Assembly (NCBI GenBank): GCA_025526935.1
Contig: JAHLKD010000060.1
Location: 186,001-250,000, forward strand
Origin: Cladochytrium replicatum
Lineage: Eukaryota; Chytridiomycota; Chytridiomycetes; Cladochytriales; Cladochytriaceae
DNA length: 64,000 bases
Direction of reading: 5' to 3'
A model generated the notes under the pieces. It made no database searches. It was given only the letters and a program-made list of their open reading frames with translations, and was not told the DNA's origin. This document shows, piece after piece, positions 45,501 to 57,449 of the stretch. Both the position numbers and the translations under genes were made by a program. How positions within the stretch are numbered: position 1 is the stretch's first letter; the number at the start of each line of letters is the position of its first letter.

Positions 45501-48500
45501 TTAGTTTGTTCCATCGCCAATCCTCATTCATTGTTGCACCTTAGGTTTGTTGTGCTGGGGCCCTGTTGACTTATGTAGCGAAAGCACGGCTGACCGGCGA
45601 GATATATGCTGAAGATGGTGCAAGTGGGCGAGAGATGGAGGTGACTGGGGTTGAGTTGTTCAACTTGTAAGAGTTCCAGAACAACTCCCCTTCGTCTGTT
45701 TACACATTTCCACACCTAGAAACAAATTCGTGCATGTTAACATGGACGCTATGTGGTATGCGAGCTTACTGACTATCCTGATTCGAATATTTTTGCTTTG
45801 TAAAGCTCTCTTCAGATATTTTGCAACGAAGCACATCCTGGTATGCACAGCAAGCGGACTAAAGAAGGGCTATCGTTGTTTGGTACATCATGCTAAACAG
45901 CGACTATTTTATGCTTATCATAAATGCCGCAGGGCTTTTGGATAACACAAGGACTCCTGCGGGCCGCGCGCTACTGAAGCAATGGTTTCTGCGGCCTTCC
46001 AGAGATATAACCGTGCTCAGGGAACGACATTTGACTATTCAATATTTGCTACGTAAGAAGTCCCGACACTCAAAAACCACAATATGGAACTGATTTTCTG
46101 TACTTCAGGGTCCGACCATTCTCACAATGTGAATCAAATTAGAGACCATCTCAAGCATGTGAAGTCAATAACAGTAAGATCCGCCTGCATTTGAACTCAA
46201 ACAGCTCAACTTTCTCAAATCTTAAAATTGGTAGAAAACCACCTTCCATCTCAAAACAAAAGTGGCAATACACGAGTGGCACTCGCTCGTGAAGGTAATG
46301 AGATGGCTACATTGCCAGATATTACGCTTACAACGTTCTTCCTTGGATAGTTTGCACTTTATGCACTTAAGATACGTACCGCCGTGCAGGAGTTTTCATC
46401 CCCAACCCCACCGATTGTTCAGAAGGTGCATATACTGTTCCTTAAGTGCTCGTACTATATTGACGGGATATCCTTGTCAAAGATCAATCAGTATTTCAGC
46501 TATGACAACCTCAGGGAGATTGGAGTCTTCATCTCGAGCACCGTAAGATCGATGTGTGGTCTCAGCTAAATCTTGATATGAACTCTCTTTTCTCTTGAGC
46601 TCGACTTTGATGAATCAGGGGCGGAAAACCGATTTGTCGTAAAGCCTCAAGTTGACGATGAACTCGACGAGATGAAACGGACGTATAACGGTCTAGATGA
46701 TCTTTTGGTAAGACGTCACGACATCAAGCGAGCTACACAATCATATGTGGTTGACATCTCAAAAGTCGGCTGTGGCACGAACTGTCGTGGATTGCATCCC
46801 GCCGCAGTTGGGACAGGACTTGAATGTGATTTACTTCCCGCAACTTGGCTATTTGATCACTGTCCCTCGACAAGGCTTCATGAGAACAGCGGAAGACTAC
46901 GTTGTGGACAGGTTAGTTTTTCAGGTGAGTTTCGTGTTTAACCTGATTTCAGACCGATTAAGGTTAAAACTCACATCGAATAGTTTGCTACAGAGAGTTC
47001 TGTATACTACAAAAATGATCAGATGTTTGGTATATATGATGAAGCCTGTGATGGAGTGCTGTTTAACATTATCTTTCAGCTCTGGATGAGCAGATCGGAG
47101 ACATACATTCTCTCATTGTTGGTGGGGCATCACTAGCAAGATTCTATCTGAATATTATTGACGTTTTGTTGTAGATAGAGAAAGTGCGATAGTCCAAAAG
47201 CTCCAAGAAACAATCTTGACTTATAAGGACACGATACTGAAGGTTCTTGATACTTGCGCAGAGATTGACTGGTAGGATTCACCAACCAGTTCGGGGCTAC
47301 AGCTGAACCAGTGCTCAGCCTGATCTCGCTGGCCGAGGCTGCTAGAATCGGAAATTTTAAGATGCCCGAAATGACTAACGAGAATTTGATCGAAATCGTT
47401 AAAGGGCGGCAAGTAACTAGATGATATGTAGTTCACCCCCTCATGTTAGGTTACAGGCACCCATTGCATGAGCTCATTTCAGAAACGTTTGTCGAGAATG
47501 ATTGTCGTTTAGGGAGTCCAGACAAGATCACTGATGACAGCGAATGGCATAAAGTAATGCTACTTACTGGACCGAACTTCTCTGGGAAGAGCGTGTATAT
47601 CAAACAGGTAGGATTTAGGTGGGCTTACTCATCCTGCTTGCTCAGGTTTATAGGTTGCACTGATAACCTTCATGGCTCATGTTGGAAGCTTTGTACCAGC
47701 GGAACGAGCACGCATTGGCCTTGTGGACAAGATCTTCACACGTGTTCATACTCGTGAAAGTGTTACAAAGGCAAGCTGCAGTGCGCCGATCTCTTGGCTT
47801 GGGAGTGTATAACTCTCAACGACAGGTTGTCAGCGCCTTTATGATCGATCTCCACCAGGTTGCAGTCTCGCTTCGCAATGCTACCAGAAGAAGCCTGGTC
47901 ATCATTGACGAATTCGGAAAAGGAACTGAAGCTTCAAGTGGGTCCATCGTTTTGTGGTTTGTGTATTGCAACTCACCACTACAAAGATGGAATTGGGTTG
48001 TTTTGTGCAACTTTGGACACGATGCTGCGACGTGAAGCAGACTGCCCAATTGTTCTAGCTGCCACACATTTTCACGGTGATCACATTGTTGCTCCTCTGG
48101 AATTAACCATCTAAACACAATTAATTCTTCATTTAGAAATATTTCAATGGAATCTGATCAGAAAGAGGCCACTGCTAGGGGCATACACAATGGACATGGT
48201 TATTGACCCGCGATCGCTCGACTCTTTGACATTTTTATACAGGTTCGCATTCCATCAAACAGAAACTTCCTTTAGGAATGCTCATCTAAATTTCCAAAGA
48301 GTTACTCCTGGGATTTGTGCCCAATCATGGGGAATTGCGTGTGGTGCACGAGCGGGCTTACCCTTTCCCATCATCAATCGAGGTAACTTTCCTAAACACT
48401 GATCGCTTAGAGCAGGCGATTGACTGGCGTAAGAAGCGAGGGAATTTGCAGAACGGATGCAGCAGGGTGAACCTATAGACGAAGAGACATCGGCGGAAGA

Positions 48501-48678
48501 GGAAGCTCGTTATCTCATCAGCAAGGAGATCTTGAGCTTTTTCAGACAGGCAGACTTTACTGTGAGCCGTTCAACTCACTCGATTGATGAAAGTGGGTCG
48601 GTGGGAGTGGAAAGGGATGCTGGTGACGATATGGATCGACTGTTCAATCTGATCGATATGTCGACAGAATTCTTTTGA
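42600..48678 (+). CDS. MSH5: MSH5-type meiotic MutS homologue with a 717-residue N-terminal extension
   Basis: The first three exons (42600-43757, 43808-44062, 44130-44867) encode 717 disordered Ser/Thr/Asp/Glu-rich residues. Exon 4 starts at 44921 with [17 protein letters not shown], the usual MSH5 beginning. Later exons give [34 protein letters not shown] and [12 protein letters not shown], matching the MSH5 lever region. The ATPase follows with Walker [15 protein letters not shown], then [30 protein letters not shown] and Walker [13 protein letters not shown]. The C-terminal helices end at 48678. There are well over ten short introns; not all junctions were fixed. MSH5 pairs with MSH4 to stabilise Holliday junctions for meiotic crossovers. 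It lacks the MutS mismatch-recognition domain, as expected. Around 45175 the frame needs either a 55-bp intron (GTGTGA..CTCAAG) or correction of a GT duplication. Confidence 0.92.
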
Positions 48679-48743
48679 TCTTTTAGAATCGCCGTAACGT
48701 TCCCCTTTATTTGTATAATGATATGCTGCAGTTTTCTTGCAAA

Positions 48744-51700
48744 ATGCCTAGTGTAGAGCTGCTTCAAATTTCGTACGCGTCCACCAATCAGCGCTCACTC
48801 ATGGACTGCGAGACGTGTTCTGGCTCTCGCAGATTCCACTCCAGCAAGGCGGACGTTTGCTCGGGACGATCAGACTGTCCTGGCTGCTTTAAATGCCCGA
48901 GCTGCTTTCAGCAATCGGCATCTATTCCCGACCAAACCACTGAACCTGGCTCGAAGCGCCAGTCCACCCAGCCATCATCTTCGGGTCGCCGACAACCACC
49001 ACCCATACCCGCAAAAGTTACTGTTCCGATAACTGATGGTATCACCGGAGAATTCTCTGAATCCCCGGCGGCGAAGAAGGCATCACTGGAATCTGCTGTT
49101 ACTATCAGCCTTCCTGACACTCCACAAAGAGCAAGTGCTTCGTCGCCAAGCGGCGCATCTCCGGTCGCCGAAATAAAAATGTCTGAAAATAGATCAGTTG
49201 CTCCTACTGTGATGGAAGCCAAACGTTCTGCTCCTGCGTCTCCGAAAAATCCCAGCCCTCGACAAGATCAGAGGAAAAAGATCCATTCGGTCCATGCGCC
49301 GTCTGCACCATCATCTTTGCGGGTTGCAGGCGAGGCATCTGGAACAGCTTCTGGAAGAACATCAGTCTCTCGAAAGGAAAGTCGAGGTGACACGATTGTG
49401 TCTGCGATATCGAACCGTTTGAGTGTCACAGGATCTGGAATGTTTGCTCGGGACACCAGTAGAATAGCTCCAGTTACTGATACTGGGCCCGGAGTTATAG
49501 CGGAAAAGCGACCATCCATCCAAGTTGTTTTAACAGCGGCTGTCGATGACGACAGCGGGGTGCTTACGCGCACAGGGCTACTGGAAGCAACTGAACAAGC
49601 ATTGACAGTTTCAGGCGTTCCGGCAGTTTTGCAGAAAGTTGCGTCAGTGAAAGCTCGGTTGGAGGAGATCAGACAGGAGTCGACTGCAAGCATGCATTCC
49701 ATGAAAAATCACTTTGCGTCGATGGAACTACTGAACGATCGCCGAGTGACGTCGAAAAATCGGGACACCTTTGCGCAGTCCTCTGAGGCCGAGATGGACA
49801 TAGGTGATCTTTCCCCGATGACGAAGCCTGAGCGCGCATCTCTGCTTCCTAAACGAAGGAGCTCAAACTCCGGTATCTCAGCTCTCACACCTGTTTCAAA
49901 CGCACAGAGAATAGTGTCCGCATCCAACCCGGCGATGTCTGTCCCCGCTGACAGTAGTTCAAAGGAGCCACTGATACAACATGTGCCTGTTTCGGTTTCG
50001 AATCGCATTGCAAGAAGCGTGGATAGATTCCCATTTGCAGGGACGAAGGCCCCGAAGAAATCTGTTGACGAGTTTGATGTTCAATTTACCAAAGAGACTA
50101 ATGCAGCGACGCTTTCTCGACCAGCAAGTTCTCATCCCGCGCTGAATATGTCGGGAGGAGTAAACATGAGGAAAAATGGAAGCGGGGGGGGCGGATCACC
50201 AATTTCTCCGGATTTACCGACCCCCAACATTGGACATAAGTCATCTCATGGTTCCCTAGGGGGTGGTGGGGCTGGCGCTGGTCAATCTCCAGATGGTCAG
50301 CTAGCAGCTTCCCCAAAGAAGCTGTTTGGTCGAGGCTTTAAAGAATGGTACAATGGATTTTTACATGGTAAGTATTCGCACAGTTGTTCCGAGACGATGA
50401 CTTGTACATTAAGCGTCTTTCTATTGTTTAGAGTGCACAAAGAAACCAGAGAATGTACCGGTAATTTCTTCAGTTATTGAATCCTCGGATCGAGCTGACC
50501 ACTCCACCAGATATCGCCGCAATTCCCAGAAATCATCAGTTTGGAAACTATCTTTGGCTCAAAATCGAACTTGACATCATCAATTGAGCGAATGATGTGG
50601 GCAGCTCGGTGTGGCGAGATAGTGAAAAATTCTCCTGAATGGGTGAGCCGTGATGGAGTCTCGTCACCTGAAAGCATTCCGCCATTATCACCAGGTGGGT
50701 GTAATTACACTATTGACATTCGTGGTTCTCACTTCCTTTAAGGATCGTACGAAGATGTGTTCAGTGCCCGCGTTCTGGATATATTTAAAGGTCTGCATTT
50801 TGATTTTGCTTTACTCGGAAGTATTGGTTGACCTTCCGTCCAGATGAGCCGCTCGATTCCCTGACGTACACTACAACGTCCACTGGAAACATGCAAATTG
50901 TCGCCGCTGGCCCGATCGATTCTCTATTAGACGCCCTTATATTCCCCCTGATAAACGACATGTCTTACGCTGAAGTGTTTTTCGCGACATATCGATTCTT
51001 TCTTTCTCCCTCTCATGTCCTCGCAAGTCTGATAAAGTGGTACAATGTGGTTTTGCCAACCATTGTTCCAGGTTCACCAGGCTACCCGCAGTTAAGGAAG
51101 TCCGAAGGGTTTGAAAGGACGCAGTCGCAGATGGTTTTCTATCGACGTCATCGGAAATACATACAAGCTCGGGCGATCAAATGCATGCTTCTGTGGGTGA
51201 CCAACCACTGGCTTGATTTCCAGACGAACCCGGGGATGCTCTCGGAACTTCAGAGTTTCGTAAATGAGATCTCGTCGGTTTCTTTTGGTGATTCGCAGAA
51301 AATTAGCCACGCTATCCGAGAACAGGTATATGCTGTCAAATGTGGTGGCATTGAATCTTAGCGTTTTGTCTTTACAGCGACTCTCATGGTACACGTTGCA
51401 GTACATTTCACCTTTTCCTCCACGGTTCGGAACATATATTCCAACCCCATACGGATGTATCAATGAAGAAGCGGGCATCGGCAACATCCCCGGACATTCC
51501 GCTGGGCTCTCATCAGCACAAAACAGTGCAGGACCTTCTGCTGCAGCCATTGCTGCAGCCGCACTTGCGATGACTACGGGCATGAGTCCCACAACGCACC
51601 CGCCGCCTCAATGGGCGCTGCCGACTCATCAGCAACTTCAGACGCGTCCGTGGATATCAGTCTGGGAGCCTGAGTGGTTTGCACAACAGATTACACTCGT

Positions 51701-53016
51701 CGACCACTTTTTGTATCGTCAGATTCGCCCAGACTCTTACCTGCATCTTTTGCACAACCCTGTGGGAGTAGCTGGGGCTGGGAGAGATCAGGGACTCAAA
51801 GTTATCCTTGACGCTGTTGAGTGGTTCCGCTTGGTAGAATTCCCACCTGTGATTAAATCATTGCGACTGACTTGAACATTTAAAGGTTTCGCTCTACACT
51901 GGCTCCGTTATCTTGAACGAAGATGGACAAAAGCGACGAAGCAAAATGATTAAGCGGTTCATCAAAGTTGTCAAAGAAGCCAGACGATTGAGAAACTACA
52001 GCCTTGTTTTTGCCGTGGTGCACGGGCTTCGTCTTCCAGCCGTAGCACGACTGAGCTCCGCGTGGGAGGTATTCAAATCACTATTTCTTTATAATTGTGT
52101 TTCACGCTCTCTCCAGGGTCTCCCAACTAAGTACCTCGATATGTTCAAAGAGTTATCCGCCGTAACAGAACCTCAAGGTGGTTTTGCCAACTATTGGGCT
52201 GAATTGCGGTTGACACAACCACCCGCAGTTCCGTACTTAGGTAATTCACCCGAAACGCTCCAAAATCACATTGCCTCACCGAAAAGTACAGCCGCTTACA
52301 TCCATGATTTGATGGAGATTCACGAGGAGGCTCCTGTTTACTTGACGGGCCGTTCATATTCACCGTCCCTCCCGACCCCTGGCACGACAGGCACGGATTC
52401 CCGCCCCATTTCTCCGTCATCAGAGTATTCTCACACATCCCATGTTACCCAGTCATCTCACGCGACGTCGCATACGTCAACAACCAACCCTCATTCGACC
52501 CACACCGGTTACTCCGCAACAAGTGAAGGAAGTGAAGGGGATAGCGTACTTGGACAAATTATCAACTTCCGAAAGTTCTATAGTCTTTATTCCATTGTAG
52601 CGGAGATGGAAGTGTTCAGAACCTCGTCTTACCGGGAGCCTGGACCGCTCTTTTCTCTGGCGCCGACCACAAACAGTTCAACCGACAGCTCTGCGCAAGT
52701 TTTACAGCAAACTCAGAACAACGGGAGCCCCTCAAGTGTCTCAGGTCTGGTTGGCGCAATCCCACCATCTCCTTTTTCGCTACCAGTTGCCGATAAGGAT
52801 GCTTTGTCCTACCTCGTCACGCACGTGAAGGATTACTTATCGCGAAGCGACGAAGTGTTGGAATGGTTTGAGACACAGCCTCAGAGCGACGCCTCACAGC
52901 GTGGTACGTTTGGTCGGGCGATGAAGCGAATGAGCTCGCTCTTGGCCTTGCAGAAACGAGGGTCATCTCCTCTCCCGCAGGAATCAAGTGATGTCGGTGA
53001 GGACGTTTATGAGTAG
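48744..53016 (+). CDS. Ras guanine-nucleotide exchange factor (REM + CDC25 domains)
   Basis: Exons resolved from the start: 48744-50367, a 29-nt exon ending just before 50461, 50511-50694, 50743-50790, 50844-51325 and 51378 onward to 53016, with short introns near 51.87 and 52.08 kb. The N-terminal about 540 residues are disordered and Ser/Pro-rich, starting with a cysteine cluster (CETC, then CPGC, CPSC) that may bind zinc. The REM (RasGEF-N) domain is around MQIVAAGPIDSLLDALIF and DMSYAEVFFATYRFFLSP. The CDC25 domain includes WEPEWFAQQITLVDHFLY, IKRFIKVVKEARRLRNYS, SLVFAVVHGLRLPAVARL and PYLGNSPETLQN. It ends with a Ser/Thr-rich linker and a final helix. It should load GTP onto a Ras-family GTPase. 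An in-frame ATG at 48723 is also possible. The start lies 65 bp after the MSH5 stop codon, same strand. Confidence 0.9.
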
Positions 53017-53137
53017 AAGATTATAAGTTTTTGGCCATTTTTTGCGACCAGTTTATCATGTGTTCTACCCGTGGTGTTGTGTTTTTCTACTGAATCCGTT
53101 GTGACTACTTTTGGATTTTAATACAGACGTAGTGGCC

Positions 53138-54450
53138 TTAAGTTGTTAAAGTACTGTACTGTCTTTTGGCTGTGAAATTCGTTGGCCGTCGGGATCTTTG
53201 TTGAGACATTTCTCCGTTGCGCTTGACTGCACTCAACCTGGTAGAAGTGAGTTGGCAAAACAGAGATGAAAAGTTCGGTACACTCACAGTTCTTTGACGA
53301 GATCGTTGAATGCACCTTCCATTCTTCGAATTTCTGTGAGCTAACTCGTTTCCTCGAAAAACCCTTCTGACAGCATCGAAAATTCAAAGTTGGCAACCTG
53401 TGACATTTCTTTTGTAAGCCTATAAACAGGCATTGTTACGCAACAGTTCCAAGCACCACAAGGAAAGTTGCCAACATAGCGAAGACGATCGTCTCTGTGC
53501 ATCGTCAATTGCAAAATAGTCTTCACGAGGGATGGCTCCTACGATGTAAAGATACAAATCTGATGGAACCACCAGTTTGTGCACAGAATATGTCCACATG
53601 CCATCTTCCAGTCCAACACGCTCTAATCTTTCCGTGGTGTAGTAAGTCGAGTCACTCAAGAACTTGTCCTCAATGACCCTCGACAGCTGAGAAATTACAG
53701 TATCGTTAACGCTGGTTGCAATGACTGAAATTGCATCTGTTACACATCCATCGAGATACCCTTCCGCACTCACCAATCTTTGTCGCTTTCTCGTCGACAG
53801 TAGAAATATTTGCATTGTATGCCAAAAGACGACCGATAGAGTCGATGATAAACACCCGAGAGTTTTCCGATGGCGTGTACTCGGTCATTATCCGCGAAAG
53901 CGTAACGTTCAGTTAATGAGGTTCTCTTCTTGTCCAAAGCGGTTCGACATATTACTTACGTCGGTGGATCCAACTACCGGAAAACTTAATGAGAAAGGTG
54001 GCAATGTTCCATATTGCGGATTAGGGCTGGCACAGACGGCTTGCATCAGCCTTACAGTCAGTTCTACTTTGCTCGATGAACGTTTGGTCTTTGAAGCTAC
54101 CGAAAGCAAGCCATACCTTTGCGAATGTTACTTCGGGTATCCATATCCCATCAGCACCGGGCAGGACTTCTGAATCCGACAAGGAATTGACTTTCCAAAG
54201 GCATCTGGAGTATTTCTGAGAATCCGGTTAAGCCGTACTGTTTCTACAGATCTGGTCATTGATTGCCGTTGCGTAAATTGTGTACAAGTTCTACCGAGAG
54301 TGGTTCTCCTGTACTACGATCCAGTCTGCTGGAATAGCAAACAGTTGCATTGCTTTCGCACGCACCAGTTGACCCAGGGCTCTGAGTTAAGTGTCCACCA
54401 GATAAATGCGTGTGCATTCTCCGGATTGGCAGGATAATCAATGCCGTTCA
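53138..54450 (-). pseudogene. Damaged Cache-type membrane sensor gene
   Basis: Minus-strand pieces in order are: ACESNATVCYSSRLDRSTGEP (part of an extracellular Cache fold); GADGIWIPEVTFAK with WLAFGS; RVFIIDSIGRLLAYNANIST, then after a 47-bp intron (GTGAGT..TTTCAG) VIATSVNDTVISQL and LYLYIVGAIPREDYFAI; a hydrophobic helix IVFAMLATFLVVLGTV; MPVYRLTKEMSQVANFEFSM; and EIRRMEGAFNDLVKEL. This is the Cache–TM–HAMP-like front end of chytrid-type sensors that normally carry a cyclase or kinase behind it. Here the helix and the next two segments lie in different frames, and the frame stops about 30 codons after the HAMP-like piece, with no catalytic domain. A few splice choices could rescue parts. 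The balance favours a decayed or truncated gene. Confidence 0.6.
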
Positions 54451-55358
54451 AGTTTTTGCGCCGACCGGCAACTGTCAGAGGGGTCGGGGTTTATATTACA
54501 ATGGCAACATGAGTTCAACACAGTACCGATTGCCCCACTCTGCAAAGAGTCCATCACCGTGAGAACGCTTATTATCCAGAACTTTGTTCACGAATCGTTG
54601 AAGATCTGGTTGGTGTGGGTGGTTGTATCAAACAACGTTGGAGACTATACGATTGAAAGAATGGCATTTGAAGTGGTATCGAGGATCGAAGCGATCCTGA
54701 GGTCAACTAAACCTGATTATATTCTGTTTGTCAAAGACTGGGCTCATTGCTATATAATGTTTCGAAGTAGGGCAATGTAGCTTAAGGATTTCTGAAAGAT
54801 CATTTGTGGTTGCCATCGTTTTAAGGAGGACAGTGGTTGACTTGCACGTTATTTTAGATAATGAACGGGACAAAATATCCAAGAGCGAGAGCCCCACTGG
54901 AAGTGCACCCGGTTCGCCCTTTTTTTAAGACCGGCCGTCTTTTGCTACTCCTGATACAAACTAAGCCCGATGTGACAAGTGCATGTACACATCGATGAGC
55001 TCGTTGAGTAGCTCCTTAGGATTGAATCGATGTTTTTCGGGGGTTTTGACCTGTCATGTTACTCATAAACGATATGGCTCGCAAAGAAAGGGTAGAGTAT
55101 TCAATTATCGTACGCTGAGCTCAGTGCAACGAGGGCTGACCAGTGCATCCAGATTGAAGTCCAACGTGGGCTAACCTGGGGACGATCAATGGGGCCATGA
55201 AGGGCTCAACGATCCGTTCATCTGACGAAGATACCGAAGCATGTGCACAGTCTCGATACCCAACGACATGTAGCTCTTGGCTTGTCGCTAGCATCCCAGC
55301 CTCCCAGTCCTGTCATGTAAGTTGATGTAGTCGCCGCCGATTTCACACAACCTGACTT
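54451..55358. other. Spacer, possibly eroded 5' part of the Cache sensor gene
   Basis: An open minus-strand stretch at 54703-54897 could be an N-terminal exon of the sensor but has stops around it. Otherwise no gene is visible. Confidence 0.4.
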
Positions 55359-56100
55359 TTGCCAAACAGCAACGTGCACAATCACGTCCATTGTCATTCC
55401 TTTGCTCCCACAACCCCAGCGAGCGGCGTACCCGGCGCACACCCATTCTTTGTCGAGACGAATACAGTTGTAACGGCAATGATAGATCTGCATGCCCACG
55501 AAGCACAAAGCGAAGTGATCGGCCTTCTTGCAGGCGAATGGGTTCCCTCTATCCACCGTAAGTGCAGCAAAAGTATTCTGATCTTTCATATCCATGACAT
55601 TCTTTGCAGGTCTCGTTGTTCATCCCGCGTTTCCATGCAACACCGTCACGGACCGCGAGATCAGCACAAAGTCAGCCGATGCTCAAAAATCCCCGGAGTC
55701 CCGCAACTACCACCGACGCGTGGAGATGGTTCCCCCTCCGCCATAGCGATCCGCAACGAGATCACAAAGCGCGGTTTCCGCGTCGTGTGCTGGTACTACT
55801 CCCACCTTGACACGTTGGCAGAGCCGAGCGGTGTGGACGTCGAGAGCCAAGGGAGTTATCAGGGGCATTTTAAGGAGGGATCTGATGAGGCGTTTGTGGG
55901 TGTGACTGTGGGACGGTATCGTGGTCACCTTCCCAGCTCGATTTCGGACAAGACATGGTTCTTGGTGCAGCGCCCAAGCAGCTCAAGAACGTGTGCCCAG
56001 GCGAATGGCAATCGAGCTCGTGGATCTTTTAAGTCGATTTGAAAACGCCCATCACAGTGGCCCCTTCATGCCACGTTGAAAGCAGCGGAATGGTGATTGG
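55359..56100 (+). pseudogene. MPN/JAMM-domain protein gene (MYSM1/MPND-like) with frame damage and altered metal ligand
   Basis: The reading frame gives VVTAMIDLHAHEAQSEVIGL with the JAMM glutamate. After a 50-bp intron (ends TTTGCAG) come LVVHPAFPCNTVTDREIS and NYHRRVEMVPP. The frame then breaks at a C run (GGTTCCCCCTCC); one extra C would continue into AIAIRNEITKRGFRVVCWYY, SHLDTLAEPSG and VDVESQGSYQGHF. Further on, in another frame, VPRRMAIELVDLLSRFENAH fits the helix after the MPN fold. In active JAMM proteases the metal site reads HSHP followed by S and D; here it is YSHL, so the first metal-binding His is Tyr. The gene is therefore a pseudogene, or a pseudo-protease with an assembly error in the C run. 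SWIRM or SANT domains were not found. Confidence 0.62.
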
Positions 56101-57449
56101 GAGTGACGGTCTCGCAATCGGTTTAAACTCCGAAGATTTGGATGGTGTAAGTGAGCATGTTTCTGCTGCTCCGCCCTCTCCTGGAAGGTTGTCCATTTGT
56201 CCTCCGGTCGTTCTGAATGCTGCAGTCAGGCAATGACGAAGTGGAAATCAGAAGGCACTGGAAACCAGGAAATTATCTGAAGAGAAAGAGCGTAACGATG
56301 CGAATCAGGCGAGGGGGTTGGGGGGATACATTCCTGGGCGATTTGGAGGATATCATGATTTTCGAGAGGTTAGGGATGTCGGCGGACGCTGCTACAGACC
56401 TCAGTGACGGAACTTCACCAATTACAAGTGCAGCACTTCACATCATGGATCCTATGGGGTCCAGATTATTTCAATGGGGAGGTAGCATTAATGTTTTTTA
56501 TGAGGCTCATGGAGAACGTTCTAACCAAAGAAGTAGATGACGTTGTCGAAGACGGAGCAGCATCTCTCTCTGGAACAAATCATATGTCCCTTCAATGGAG
56601 CTGGATTCGCCTCCTCAGTCTGATGTAACTACATGTCTGTCCGAATCTCATCTTTGCATGTTAATGAAAGTCGTATATCACAGCAAATCGCCAAGAAAAA
56701 TAATCCTATTGGATTCGGGAATGCAACACAGAATTATTCTCAAATGCAGAATGATCAGAAAGATGTCGGGGAGTGGGAACGAATTAGGTTGAGTTGGCTA
56801 CGAATGATGGGGATAGAAGATGAATCTACCGATCTCTTTGGGAGGAATCAAGCTGTCGAAACACCACCTAACCTCTCAAACTTCTCTTGCCAGTCACAAT
56901 CCAAGCTCAAGAAACACACCAGGAGGCACTGGAATGAGAATGGGAACATGTAGACACGCATCCCAACGAGCCGTTTTCGCTGGATCGGGAGCTGAATGGG
57001 AAGGGCAAGCAGAAGAGAGGAATCATCCAAGAAGAGAGAGACGACGAGGACAATTACAGTATGTACATCCAATAAAACTTTACATTGTCAAAGGTCTCAT
57101 CTCCGTGCCTTCCTACCACCGCAACAACTCCTAGACAATGCTGAACTTGGTAAGTCTCATTCCATTCATTGCCTCTACACCCAATTAAAAAAAATGTTCC
57201 TAAATAGCTGATGTCCAAACACGTTCCCAGCTACTCTCTCGATCCAATCACAGAGAATTGCTACAGCTCCGACTACACTGAGTTTGTTCTGATCTCCGAA
57301 CTCCATTTGTTTAGTTTAGTGCTTATTTTAGACAAACGTTAGTTTAACGGAACGTGATGGAAACTTGATGGAATGTGTAGGATTTTACGTTGGGGAATAT
57401 TCCAGCACTTTGGATTGATTTAAAAGCGGAGCTAATGCCGCTCAACATA
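56101..57449. other. Unassigned region with short open stretches
   Basis: Plus-strand open pieces at 56404-56628 (contains WILWGPDYFNGEVALMFFM) and 56633-56953 (contains RIRLSWLRMMGIEDESTDL) could be exons or relics. I recognise no family. The last 300 bp may be the eroded start of the Fanzor relic. Confidence 0.35.
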
